This document shows, piece after piece, positions 1 to 7,545 of a DNA stretch of 43,415 nucleotides (positions are counted from its first letter, which is position 1; every line of letters starts with the position of its first letter). The position numbers and the translations under genes were made by a program. The notes beneath the pieces were generated by a model. It had not been told where the DNA came from. It worked only from the letters and a program-made list of their open reading frames with translations, and did no database searches. The stretch is from a virus. Where the stretch lies: the IMG/VR virus record IMGVR_UViG_3300047409_000230, positions 1-43,415 of that record. One strand, written 5' to 3'.

Positions 1-1376
1 CCCGGCCGTCACCGCCGAGATGGTCCGCAAGCAGGGCTCCATCGCGAACATGCCGAGCGTCGGCGCCGTCATCAAGGTCGCGGGGCCGCTCGCCACCAAG
101 GGTCTCGACAAGACCGCGCTGCCGAAGGTCATCAAGAACATTCCCAAGGACGCCGCCGAGCTCGCCGTCACCTCACCCTCGGCGCTCGCCAAGATCGCGG
201 TCGACACGGCCAAGCACCCCCGCAAGGCGGCCGAGGAGCTCGCCAAGCCGTACGGCACCGTCATCAGTCAGGCCGGTCACGGCAAGTTCGACTTCGTCCA
301 GGAACACCCCGTCACGACGGCGCTCATGTTCTCCCCCGTCGCCCGGGCCCCCGGGCTCGCCGCCGGCCGGGTCGCCCGGCTCGCGGGGAAGCAGACACTG
401 CGACGTGACGCCGCCGTGCTCGAGGGGACCGCCCTGAGCGAACCCAGGCTCAAGAGCCGGTCCGCTGGACGCAACCTGCTGCAGACCCGAGCGGACCGCA
501 AGACGGCCGCCCAGGCCGTGACGCCGGGGCGCGCGAAGCGGCCGACCCCCATCCATGTGCCGCCCGGCGCCGACACCGAGCTGCAGGGCGCGATCCATGA
601 GGGCAACCGACTGACCGCCCGGTTCAACGAGCACAAGGACCTCGCGAACGTCCCGGCGCACCTGTGGGACGCCCTCGACCGCAACCACGCGTTGCAGCGC
701 AAGCTGATCACCGATCAGAAGCTCAAGCGCCGCCCCCGTCACGACGAGACACCGCCAGTCACCCCATCGAGCAAGCCGACGGTCACCGCCCGGCAGATCA
801 ACACCCGCGTGGACGAGGCGTTCGCCGGCGGCCAGAAGCACGCCGACCGCGTCCACAACGCGGTCATGCGCGCCGCCGACAAGGAAGCCAAGAACCGCCC
901 GAAACAGGACCGCAAGGCGTTCCTCGCCGAGATGGAGGACAAGGCCGCATCCTCCGCCGAGGCGCAACGCGCCGTCGAGATCGCGAAGGAGTTCGGGGCG
1001 ACCGCCCGCGTCCAGGGCGGCAAGATCGTCGAAGGCGGCGCCAAGGCCACCCGCTTCGACACCCAGGAGGAAGCGCGCGTCGTCGCCGAGCACCTCAACG
1101 CGAAGGGGCAGACGATCCCGCGCGGCCACGGCGGACTGCTCGAGGACCCCGCCGGCCGCAAGTACCGCAACGAACCCGTCCCCGTGCAGTACCAGGTCAT
1201 CGACGCCGGGCTCGGGAAGTTCGCGGTCGTGCCCAAGCAGGTCGCCGACCGCCTCCACCTTCACAGCAGGATCGGCAAGGAGAAGGCCGTCCCCGCCATC
1301 CTCCTCAGGCAGACCCGCCGCGCCCTGTCCCGGTCGGTGCTGCCCACCCGCCCGTCGTGGCTGTCCGGGCAGGCGA
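1..1376. repeat. Left copy of the window-end overlap
   Basis: These bases align without gaps to 42040-43415 at a constant offset of 42,039. By eye I count about 38 substitutions (about 2.8%), mostly at third codon positions, with roughly ten amino-acid changes. An identical repeat would mean a plain circular contig or terminal redundancy. The divergence suggests that the assembly ran round a circular or permuted genome into a second haplotype of the same phage. A true diverged terminal repeat is possible but less likely, because it lies inside one gene. Confidence 0.9.
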
Positions 1377-2500
1377 TCGAAGGCGGCGCCCGCTCCGCCG
1401 TCCAGCAGGCCGGCCCCACCAGCTACATGCGGGCGCACCTGCTGCAGAAGCGCCACCCGCAGATCTACGACCGGCTCGCCGAGCGATCTGTTCCCGGCGG
1501 GCTCGGCGGCCGTACCCTCGCGCTCGACGAGACCAAGCGCACCCTCGACCAGGAGTTCCACGGGGAGAGCAACCTGGCGCGGCGCGCCACCGAGTTCGCG
1601 GCCGCCCCCGGCCTCAAGCAGGTCCGCGGTTTGTACAACGCGTACACCCACTTCGTCTTCGACGTGATGAACGGCAAGGTCCTGGAAGGCATCCCGCAGA
1701 AGGCGATGCTCGGCCGGGCGCTCAAGACGTCGCCGCTCATGGAACAGTCCGTCCTCGGGCTGTCACGCAAAGCGATCGACAACATCGCCAAGGGAGTCGA
1801 CGACCCGGCCGTCATCAACTCCCTCTCCCGCGAGGTGACGCGCGGCTACGGCAAGTACTCGGCGTTCAGTCCCCGTATGCGCAGCCTCATCATCCACTGG
1901 ACGCCGTTCATCCCGTGGTACCTGAACATGGCGCGGTTCCTGCTGCAGACCCTGCCCAAGGACCATCCGATGGTGTCCGCGCTGATCGCCGACTCGTCCG
2001 CCGCCACCGAGGACTGGCGCAAGGAGCAGGGCCTGTCGCTGCGCTACCGCAACGACAACAGCCTCCCCGTGTGGATGCTCGGCGGGTATCCCATCCAGGG
2101 CGGCAAGAACCTCCTACGGATCGGCCACTACGTCCCCGCGCCCGGATCAGATCCCGCCCAGGACCTCTCCCAGCAGGTGCTGCCCCAGTTCTCCGGGGCC
2201 TACAGCGCGCTCAAGGACGGCGTCGACTGGAAAGGCCAGCCGCTCAAGCACCCGGACGGCAGCGACTACAACCCCGGGGAGCGGATCCTGTACGCCGGCC
2301 AGCAGATGATGGAGGCGATGCTGCCGCTCTACGGGCAGGGCACCCAGCTCGTCAAGGCCAAGGACAAGAAGAAGAACATCCTGCATCAGCTCCAGCCGCT
2401 CGGAACGATCCCGACGCATCGCCAGGGCGACGCCGGCGGTACGAGCGTCCCGTCGGTGGACGTTCCGCAGATCGACGTGCCGACCGTCCAGGTCAAGTAG
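2..2500 (+). CDS. Large virion protein, C-terminal part (putative internal/DNA-ejection protein)
   Basis: The reading frame is open from the first bases of the window, so the 5' end is missing. The same frame starts at ATG 41414 and runs off the far end; joined through the overlap the product would be about 1041 aa. The visible 833 codons are Ala/Arg/Lys-rich in the first two thirds, then become more hydrophobic, with an aromatic segment containing WTPFIPWYLNMARF near residues 640-655 that could contact membrane. No enzymatic motif is evident. It follows a run of internal-protein candidates (38637-41413) and precedes the lysin at 2761, a position typical of ejection proteins in short-tailed phages. 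The role is inferred from size and position only. Confidence 0.7.
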   Translation, partial: PAVTAEMVRKQGSIANMPSVGAVIKVAGPLATKGLDKTALPKVIKNIPKDAAELAVTSPSALAKIAVDTAKHPRKAAEELAKPYGTVISQAGHGKFDFVQEHPVTTALMFSPVARAPGLAAGRVARLAGKQTLRRDAAVLEGTALSEPRLKSRSAGRNLLQTRADRKTAAQAVTPGRAKRPTPIHVPPGADTELQGAIHEGNRLTARFNEHKDLANVPAHLWDALDRNHALQRKLITDQKLKRRPRHDETPPVTPSSKPTVTARQINTRVDEAFAGGQKHADRVHNAVMRAADKEAKNRPKQDRKAFLAEMEDKAASSAEAQRAVEIAKEFGATARVQGGKIVEGGAKATRFDTQEEARVVAEHLNAKGQTIPRGHGGLLEDPAGRKYRNEPVPVQYQVIDAGLGKFAVVPKQVADRLHLHSRIGKEKAVPAILLRQTRRALSRSVLPTRPSWLSGQAIEGGARSAVQQAGPTSYMRAHLLQKRHPQIYDRLAERSVPGGLGGRTLALDETKRTLDQEFHGESNLARRATEFAAAPGLKQVRGLYNAYTHFVFDVMNGKVLEGIPQKAMLGRALKTSPLMEQSVLGLSRKAIDNIAKGVDDPAVINSLSREVTRGYGKYSAFSPRMRSLIIHWTPFIPWYLNMARFLLQTLPKDHPMVSALIADSSAATEDWRKEQGLSLRYRNDNSLPVWMLGGYPIQGGKNLLRIGHYVPAPGSDPAQDLSQQVLPQFSGAYSALKDGVDWKGQPLKHPDGSDYNPGERILYAGQQMMEAMLPLYGQGTQLVKAKDKKKNILHQLQPLGTIPTHRQGDAGGTSVPSVDVPQIDVPTVQVK

Positions 2501-2716
2501 CCCGGTCGTTGCGCGGGAAGACGACCCGGTACATCGCGAACAGCAGCAGCGCCCACGCGACATCGGCAACAGCGCCGACAGCGCTCTGGTGAGCCATGAT
2601 CGAGGGCGTGACGAACACCACGAGCAGCACGGCGGCGAGCACCGTCTTGCCGATCACGGTGTTGACGCGATCCCCGCTCGATTCGTAGGGGCGGGTGTCG
2701 TATTCCTCGTCGCTCA
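2493..2716 (-). CDS. Small leftward membrane protein
   Basis: This leftward frame fills the 260-base space between two rightward genes, overlapping the 3' end of the upstream gene by 8 bases. From ATG 2716 the product is 74 aa: an acidic start (MSDEEYDTRPY), then two hydrophobic segments (about residues 22-38 and 44-62) and a charged tail. An upstream in-frame ATG at 2762 would add 15 residues but would overlap the start codon of the rightward gene at 2761. I see no clear ribosome-binding site for either start. Two spans next to lysis genes would suit a holin or antiholin, but this is inference; the frame could also be non-coding. Confidence 0.45.
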
Positions 2717-2760
2717 TCTTGTTGAGCGTATCGGCAGAAACCACAGGATCCTGAAACCTC

Positions 2761-3756
2761 ATGGCCGACTACCAGGCAGAAGCCCGCAAAGCCGCCCAGC
2801 GCTACGGCCTGAACCCGGGCGTCTTCGTGCGTCAGATCCGCCAGGAGTCCGGGTTCAACCCCAACGCCCGGTCCCCCGCCGGTGCCCAGGGGATCGCGCA
2901 GATCATGCCCGCCACCGCGAAGGGCTGGGGCGTCAACCCGAACGACCCGGTCGCCGCCCTCAACGCGGCAGCGAAGCACATGGCCCGGTACGTCAAGCAG
3001 TACGGGTCCTACCGGGACGCGCTCGTCGCCTACAACGCCGGGCCCGGACGGGTCGGGCAGAGCCTGCCGGCGGAGACCCAGAACTACATCAAGACGATCC
3101 TCGGTGGCCGCGACCCGGGTACGAGCAGCGTCCGCACCCCCGGCGGGGCGACCGCCACCGCCGCGTCCGCGCCCTCCACCCGCACCACCGTCACGAAGAC
3201 CCCGGGCGTGGACAAGCGCATCGCCCGGGCGGCGCTCATCCAATCCTTCCTCGAGGACAAGAGCTCTGACCCCGTCGAGTTCGCCGCGCAGGCCAACGCC
3301 CTGAAGGACATCGCCCCGACCGCCACGACCAAGACCGTCAGGATCCCCGGCGCCGCCGCGACCCCCTCCGGAGGCGCGACGTCCGGGACGGTCGGTGGCA
3401 GCTTCGGCAAGGACCACTCGCCGCTGCTCGAGCTCATCCACAACACCGGCTCGGGGCCCGGGTACGCGGTCAAGGACGGCCGGAAGGTCAACGGACCGCA
3501 GTTCTACTCCGGGGTGTGGGCCGGCCACGCCAACCACGTCCACGTCGCCGCCGGGCCTAAGACGATCGTGGCGCTCGGCAAGCTCGCCAAGAAGATGGGG
3601 CTACGCGTCGGGGAGAACCCGCACTTCGGGGGCGTCAGCCCCGTGCACGTTCCCGGCTCGTACCATTACCGCGGAGAAGCCATCGACGTCAGCGGCGACC
3701 CGCAGAAGATGAATGAGTACGCCCGCCGGGTTGAAGCCGTCTACGGGATCAAGTGA
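2761..3756 (+). CDS. Bifunctional lysin: SLT transglycosylase plus M15-like domain
   Basis: This 331-aa protein has two domains. Residues 3-115 are a soluble lytic transglycosylase domain: catalytic Glu29 in RQESGFNP, then GAQGIAQIMPATA and AYNAGPGRV, all family signatures. It would cleave the MurNAc-GlcNAc bond of peptidoglycan. A Thr/Ala-rich linker (about 120-215) leads to a C-terminal domain with HANHVHVAAG (about 260) and SYHYRGEAIDVSGD (300-313). These look like the zinc-site motifs of M15 D,D-peptidases, but the His-x-His motif comes before the S-x-H...D motif, the reverse of the usual order. There is no signal peptide, so it is either a virion-borne muralytic enzyme or a holin-released endolysin. 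It is first in the lysis cluster, next to the ejection proteins. Confidence 0.85.
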   Translation: MADYQAEARKAAQRYGLNPGVFVRQIRQESGFNPNARSPAGAQGIAQIMPATAKGWGVNPNDPVAALNAAAKHMARYVKQYGSYRDALVAYNAGPGRVGQSLPAETQNYIKTILGGRDPGTSSVRTPGGATATAASAPSTRTTVTKTPGVDKRIARAALIQSFLEDKSSDPVEFAAQANALKDIAPTATTKTVRIPGAAATPSGGATSGTVGGSFGKDHSPLLELIHNTGSGPGYAVKDGRKVNGPQFYSGVWAGHANHVHVAAGPKTIVALGKLAKKMGLRVGENPHFGGVSPVHVPGSYHYRGEAIDVSGDPQKMNEYARRVEAVYGIK

Positions 3757-4478
3757 CTATGCCCGGAGAACTCGGCCGGCGAGTACCAACCGACTTCCAG
3801 CATGTGGAGCGCTATCCGCTCACCGCCGCGACCACCCCGGTCAAGCCGGTGCCCGTGACGCTAGGCATCGCGTGGTACACCAACTTCGATGACCCGGTAA
3901 AGGACAGCCGGGGCCGCTGGTGGATCGGCAGAGACCAGAACCTCGGCAGCGTCAGGGGCGGCCACTGCGTCTGTGTTGAGCCCGGGGACCCGTCAACGCC
4001 GGGCGGGTCGGAGCAGGACATCAACTCCTGGTTCTCCTTCTACGACCAGGGCAGCGAGGGCGCCTGCGTCGGGTTCGGCTCAAGCCGCATGATGAGCCTC
4101 CTCAACCGCAAGAAGTACGACGCCCGCTGGCTGTGGAACCGCGCCAAGGAAGTCGACGAATGGCCGGACACGAACCCGGGTGACGACAACGGCACCAGCG
4201 TCCGGGCAGCGATGGATGTCCTGCGCTCGGAGGGTCACAAGCCGTGGGGCGGCACCGGCCAGATCAAGCCCGCTGAGGGCATCAGCGCGAACCGGTGGGC
4301 GACGTCGGTGGATCAGGTGCTCGAGGCGCTGAAGTCCCCGGCGAGCGAACACATGGGTGCCGTGAGGATCCTGAACTCGTGGGGCTCCGGCTACCCGCAC
4401 CGAGTGTGGTTGCCGTTCGAGACGCTGCAGCGTCTCCTCGACGAGGACGGCGAAGCGACCATCGTCGTCGACAGGTGA
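3753..4478 (+). CDS. Papain-like (C1) cysteine peptidase, permuted motif order
   Basis: This 241-aa protein carries papain-family signatures. DQGSEGACVGFG places the oxyanion Gln99 and nucleophile Cys105, and RILNSWGSGYPH at 206-216 is the Asn-Ser-Trp-Gly motif. The strand carrying the catalytic His in this family appears to be GGHCVCV (His71), before the cysteine rather than after it; His200, eight residues before Asn208, is the alternative. The start is GTG 3753, overlapping the previous stop by four bases; ATG 3759 would cost two residues. It may cleave peptide cross-links during lysis or process proteins; position among wall hydrolases favours the first. There is no signal peptide. Confidence 0.75.
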   Translation: MTMPGELGRRVPTDFQHVERYPLTAATTPVKPVPVTLGIAWYTNFDDPVKDSRGRWWIGRDQNLGSVRGGHCVCVEPGDPSTPGGSEQDINSWFSFYDQGSEGACVGFGSSRMMSLLNRKKYDARWLWNRAKEVDEWPDTNPGDDNGTSVRAAMDVLRSEGHKPWGGTGQIKPAEGISANRWATSVDQVLEALKSPASEHMGAVRILNSWGSGYPHRVWLPFETLQRLLDEDGEATIVVDR

Positions 4479-4485
4479 ACCCTCG

Positions 4486-4797
4486 GTGCCCGAGAGCGAG
4501 GAGCAGCGCCTCGGCCGCGCGTCCGACCTCGAAGACGTCCGTATAGAGCGTGCCCGCCACGTCGAGGACGTAGCCGCAGAGCGTGCCCTAGAGGTCGCGC
4601 TACTCGCCCGCCAGCGGGCCCGCAGGGCACTCACGATTGCGCTGATCGGCGCCGCCGTGTCTCTCGCCGCTATGTCGTTCACGCTGCTGCTCGCGATCCA
4701 GGTGTCGCGGAACACGACCCGCAGCCGGCGGAACCTTCAGAGGATCGAGTGTCTCGCCGGCCAGCTTCCTCACGACCGCTGCCCCTCGGGGAAGTGA
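4486..4797 (+). CDS. Single-span membrane protein, unknown function
   Basis: This 103-aa protein starts at GTG 4486, seven bases after the previous stop. Residues 1-45 are strongly charged and probably helical (Glu/Arg-rich, with paired RARHVEDVAAERALE-type spacing). A transmembrane helix follows at about 48-72, then a basic tail with two Cys and a final PSGK. The topology resembles accessory lysis proteins of actinobacterial phages (holin partners), but I recognise no family. Together with the next two genes it forms a run of three membrane proteins with charged or coiled-coil extensions. Confidence 0.65.
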   Translation: MPESEEQRLGRASDLEDVRIERARHVEDVAAERALEVALLARQRARRALTIALIGAAVSLAAMSFTLLLAIQVSRNTTRSRRNLQRIECLAGQLPHDRCPSGK

Positions 4798-4801
4798 GGG
4801 C

Positions 4802-5134
4802 GTGTTCATCGGCGCGGACATCGGCAGCACCCTGCCGATCATCCTCGCCGCGATCGTCACCATCGCGGGCTCCGGCGGCGTCGTCTTCGGTGCCCTCAGA
4901 TACAACCGCGACGAGGCAGGCAAAATCGTCGGGCAGCAGACGTCCGTTCTGAACGACATGCGTGGACTGAACGACGAACTGCAGGAGGCGTTGAGCCGCA
5001 CGAGGACCGAGCGCGACGAGCTCCGCGACGAGGTACGGAAGTGCCGTGAGGAGATCGCCGGTTTGCGTGGTCAGGTGAAGGCATTGCAGGACTCGCTGGC
5101 TGAGGTCGCGTGGCCGGGGACGATCCGCGAATGA
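4802..5134 (+). CDS. Membrane-anchored coiled-coil protein
   Basis: The 110-aa product begins at GTG 4802, four bases after the previous stop. One transmembrane helix occupies about residues 6-33 and is Gly-rich at its end. Residues 40-102 are a heptad-patterned coiled coil dense in Glu, Arg and Leu. This N-anchored layout is seen in phage spanin-like and holin-accessory proteins; there is no lipobox. The stop overlaps the start of the collagen-like gene (ATGA at 5131-5134), so the two are probably translationally coupled. Function is not recognised. Confidence 0.65.
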   Translation: MFIGADIGSTLPIILAAIVTIAGSGGVVFGALRYNRDEAGKIVGQQTSVLNDMRGLNDELQEALSRTRTERDELRDEVRKCREEIAGLRGQVKALQDSLAEVAWPGTIRE

Positions 5135-6030
5135 GCCGCGGGCATCACGTGGACGAGGTCTTTGACGCGGCGGAGGACGCGGCGCACGAGTCGGCGCGGC
5201 AGCATGAGGCGTTGCGCAAGCAGGTCGTCCTGATGTGGATGATCGGCGGCGCTGCCCTTGTGCTCGCGGGTATTGCGACGTTCCTGGCTTTGGGCGCGGC
5301 GCATAACGCGAAGGCGGCGGCGAACAGCGCGGCGGACAGGGCGAACGCGAACAAGATCGCGGCGAACGCGGCGAAGATCACGGCGCTGCAGACAAAGAAT
5401 CAGGCGAACTCGGCGAAGAAGTCGGCGGTCAAGGCGCAGCGCCTCAACGCGAACCTCGTGAAGTGCCTGACGAAGCGGACGCGCGCCGCTTTCAACGCTT
5501 GCGTCAAGGCGCAGCCCGGCGCCCCGGGCCAGTCCGGTGCCCCCGGTCAGGCCGGGACCCCGGGCAGTCAGGGCGGCCCCGGTTTGCCCGGTTTGAACGG
5601 CCGGCGTGGGCCGCCCGGACCTCCTGGCCCGCAGGGTGAGCAGGGCGCGTCGGGTACTTCGTGTCTGGCGAGTATCTCCTCCGCGTGCGTCGGGCCTCCT
5701 GGCCCTACCGGCGAGACCGGCGCGGCGGGCAAGGACGGCGCGACCGGGGCGAAGGGCGACACGGGCAGCACCGGCGCGACCGGTGACACGGGCGCTCAGG
5801 GGCCTACAGGCCCTCCTGGCGCGGATTCAACGGTTCCCGGACCCCAGGGCCCACCCGGCGCTGACGGCGCCCCAGGAGCCACGGGAGCGCAAGGGCCCGC
5901 CGGGGCGAACGCTCAGCCGTTCACGTTTGTCTTCCAGTTCGTTGACGGGGCGGGCAACAACGTGACGGTGACATGCACGATCGACCCGACCGTGGGCGCC
6001 GGCGTGACGCAGGCTTGCACGGCAGCGTGA
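5131..6030 (+). CDS. Membrane-anchored collagen-like protein
   Basis: I choose ATG 5131, which overlaps the preceding stop (ATGA), over GTG 5110; the product is 299 aa. The order is a polar N-terminus, one transmembrane helix (about 32-55), an Ala/Asn/Lys-rich helical stalk (56-115), then a collagen-like Gly-X-Y region (about 130-255) with units such as GPPGPPGPQGEQG and GATGAKGDTGSTG. The triplets are interrupted once by CLASISSAC. A small beta-type C-terminal domain carries two Cys (VTVTCTID and TQACTAA). Collagen-like segments are common in phage tail fibres, but an N-terminal membrane anchor suggests display on the host cell instead. A surface role in the lysogen, or a lysis role, is inference. 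Confidence 0.85.
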   Translation: MSRGHHVDEVFDAAEDAAHESARQHEALRKQVVLMWMIGGAALVLAGIATFLALGAAHNAKAAANSAADRANANKIAANAAKITALQTKNQANSAKKSAVKAQRLNANLVKCLTKRTRAAFNACVKAQPGAPGQSGAPGQAGTPGSQGGPGLPGLNGRRGPPGPPGPQGEQGASGTSCLASISSACVGPPGPTGETGAAGKDGATGAKGDTGSTGATGDTGAQGPTGPPGADSTVPGPQGPPGADGAPGATGAQGPAGANAQPFTFVFQFVDGAGNNVTVTCTIDPTVGAGVTQACTAA

Positions 6031-6653
6031 TGATCACTCCGATTCTCATCTTCGACAGCAACGAGAAGTGGTTCCCGGTAGGCGTAGAAGAGTCGCTCGA
6101 GGCCGTCGGGGTCGAGTTCGAGGATGAGCCCTTGAACTTCCCGTCCACGATGCGCCAACCCAAGCTGCCTCCCGTCGGCTATCACCGTGTCGTCGCTGAG
6201 GAGAACGTCTGGTGGCACCTCTTCGGGTTCTGGTACCTGTACAACCCGAAGACGTACGGCCCGGGCGTCGGTCGTCACGAGGGCGACTGGGAATGGGTGA
6301 TCCTCGGCTGCAACGACAAGGCCGGAAACCATCCGTTCTGCGTCTACGGCTCCCAGCACCAGAACGGCGCCAGCCGGGTCGCGTGGAAGTGCGAGCGCCG
6401 CCCGAAGGCAAGGGACGGCCGGCCGGTGATCTACGTCGCCGAGGGATCCCACGCGAACTACCTCGGCCCGGTCGACAACCTCGAGGACACCGCTGACGGC
6501 AAGGGCCGCGTCCTCGACGACATCGAGTGGCGAGGCTTCGGCCTCTGGGCTGATCGGCCGTGGCGCTGGGGGAACTCGCACAACTCACCGGGGCCACTGT
6601 CGACCCGTGTGATCTGGCGTCACCCGGCCATCGCGTACGGGCAGGCGAGATGA
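6030..6653 (+). CDS. Vps62-like (DUF946-type) domain protein
   Basis: The start is ATG 6030, overlapping the previous stop by one base; GTG 6027 is the alternative. The 207-aa product carries three motifs in the order I associate with the Vps62/DUF946 family: RHEGDWEWV (82-90), YGSQHQNG (106-113) and PVIYVAEGSHANYL (132-145). This fold occurs in eukaryotic Vps62 proteins and scattered bacterial proteins, and its biochemical role is unclear. There is no signal peptide or membrane segment. It lies between the membrane-anchored collagen-like protein and the nuclease-fold protein in a tightly coupled run (ATGA at 6650), suggesting a shared task. The assignment rests on motif recall. Confidence 0.6.
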   Translation: MITPILIFDSNEKWFPVGVEESLEAVGVEFEDEPLNFPSTMRQPKLPPVGYHRVVAEENVWWHLFGFWYLYNPKTYGPGVGRHEGDWEWVILGCNDKAGNHPFCVYGSQHQNGASRVAWKCERRPKARDGRPVIYVAEGSHANYLGPVDNLEDTADGKGRVLDDIEWRGFGLWADRPWRWGNSHNSPGPLSTRVIWRHPAIAYGQAR

Positions 6654-7045
6654 GCAGCGTCCCCTGGTCGTGGCCTGACAGCCGCGTCACTCGCGTGATA
6701 GATGGCGACTCGCTGACAGCGACGCTGACGAAGCACACGGACCTCGGGTTCTACATCACCGACGTGACCTCGTTCCCCGTTCGGCTCAGGCTGAACAGGA
6801 TCAACACGCCGCCGGCCAAGACGGCTGAAGGTCACGCTGCTGCGCTGTACGTCACGGACCTTCTGATCTCGACGTCGGTGCCCGTGCTGATCGAGACGTT
6901 CAAGGGCTACAAGTACGGCTCCGGTGACATCCCGGAGTGGATGGCTGAGATCACGCTGCCGTCCGGTGAGAACTTGAGCGACATGCTCGTCAGCAAGGGC
7001 TATGCGCAGTACTGGGACGGCACTGGTCCCAGGCCCGGCGGCTGA
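6650..7045 (+). CDS. Staphylococcal-nuclease-fold protein, probably inactive
   Basis: ATG 6650 overlaps the previous stop (ATGA) and gives 131 aa. Residues 12-25 (RVTRVIDGDSLTATL) and 44-54 (VRLRLNRINTP) match the core of the staphylococcal nuclease (SNc) family, and KGYKYGSGD (86-93) plus LSDMLVSKGYA (109-119) match the later strands and helix. Aligned by eye to the S. aureus enzyme, Asp21 and Arg35 are kept (Asp20, Arg47). Asp40 is replaced by Asn52, the general base Glu43 by Pro55, and Arg87 by Ser91. It is therefore likely catalytically dead or altered and may bind ligand instead. There is no secretion signal. Confidence 0.7.
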   Translation: MSSVPWSWPDSRVTRVIDGDSLTATLTKHTDLGFYITDVTSFPVRLRLNRINTPPAKTAEGHAAALYVTDLLISTSVPVLIETFKGYKYGSGDIPEWMAEITLPSGENLSDMLVSKGYAQYWDGTGPRPGG

Positions 7046-7080
7046 CCCGAAGTAACCACCACTCGCCCGCAGGGGGCCAC

Positions 7081-7545
7081 ATGAAACGACCGCCGCGGAT
7101 GACCGCGACGATCAGCTACGACGGCACCCCCGTCTTCAGGGGTCTCGCGCGGGCACTCAGCGACGCACGGCAGCACGGCTGGCGAGGCGAACTCGTCAGT
7201 GCCGACCGTCGCAAAGGCGTCGCGGAACGCTACGGAAAGCTCAGCCAGGCGGCTCTGTATGCCGGATGGATCTCCCACCGGGTGGGCTTCAACCCGGCGA
7301 ACCCTCCGGGCCGCTCGAGCCATGAGCTGCATTCCGATGGCGTGGCGTACCGCGGACCGGTCGGCCGGCCGCTCTCGTGGTGGCAGCTCGGGCTCGACGT
7401 CACCAACTCGGAGCAGCTCATCCGGGTCCTTCGCGGCCTCGGTTACCACGTCCGGCGCCCGTACCCGTCCGGGTCCGAAGAGCACCACTTGAACTTCACC
7501 CGGTCGCCGTACAGGCGGCTGCGACAGAGGGGACTGACGAAGTGA
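7081..7545 (+). CDS. M15-type (VanY-like) D,D-peptidase, putative endolysin
   Basis: This 154-aa protein starts at ATG 7081 behind a purine-rich AGGGGG sequence, after a 35-base gap. Zinc-site motifs appear in the family order: SSHELHSDGVAY (79-90), GLDV (104-107) and EEHHLNF (133-139). Candidate ligands are His81/His84, Asp106 and His135. The enzyme would cleave stem-peptide or cross-link D-amino-acid bonds in peptidoglycan. It is coupled by a GTGA overlap to a transglycosylase-like lysin and then a holin, so this is the core lysis cassette. It is the second M15-like domain in the cluster after that at 2761. Confidence 0.75.
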   Translation: MKRPPRMTATISYDGTPVFRGLARALSDARQHGWRGELVSADRRKGVAERYGKLSQAALYAGWISHRVGFNPANPPGRSSHELHSDGVAYRGPVGRPLSWWQLGLDVTNSEQLIRVLRGLGYHVRRPYPSGSEEHHLNFTRSPYRRLRQRGLTK

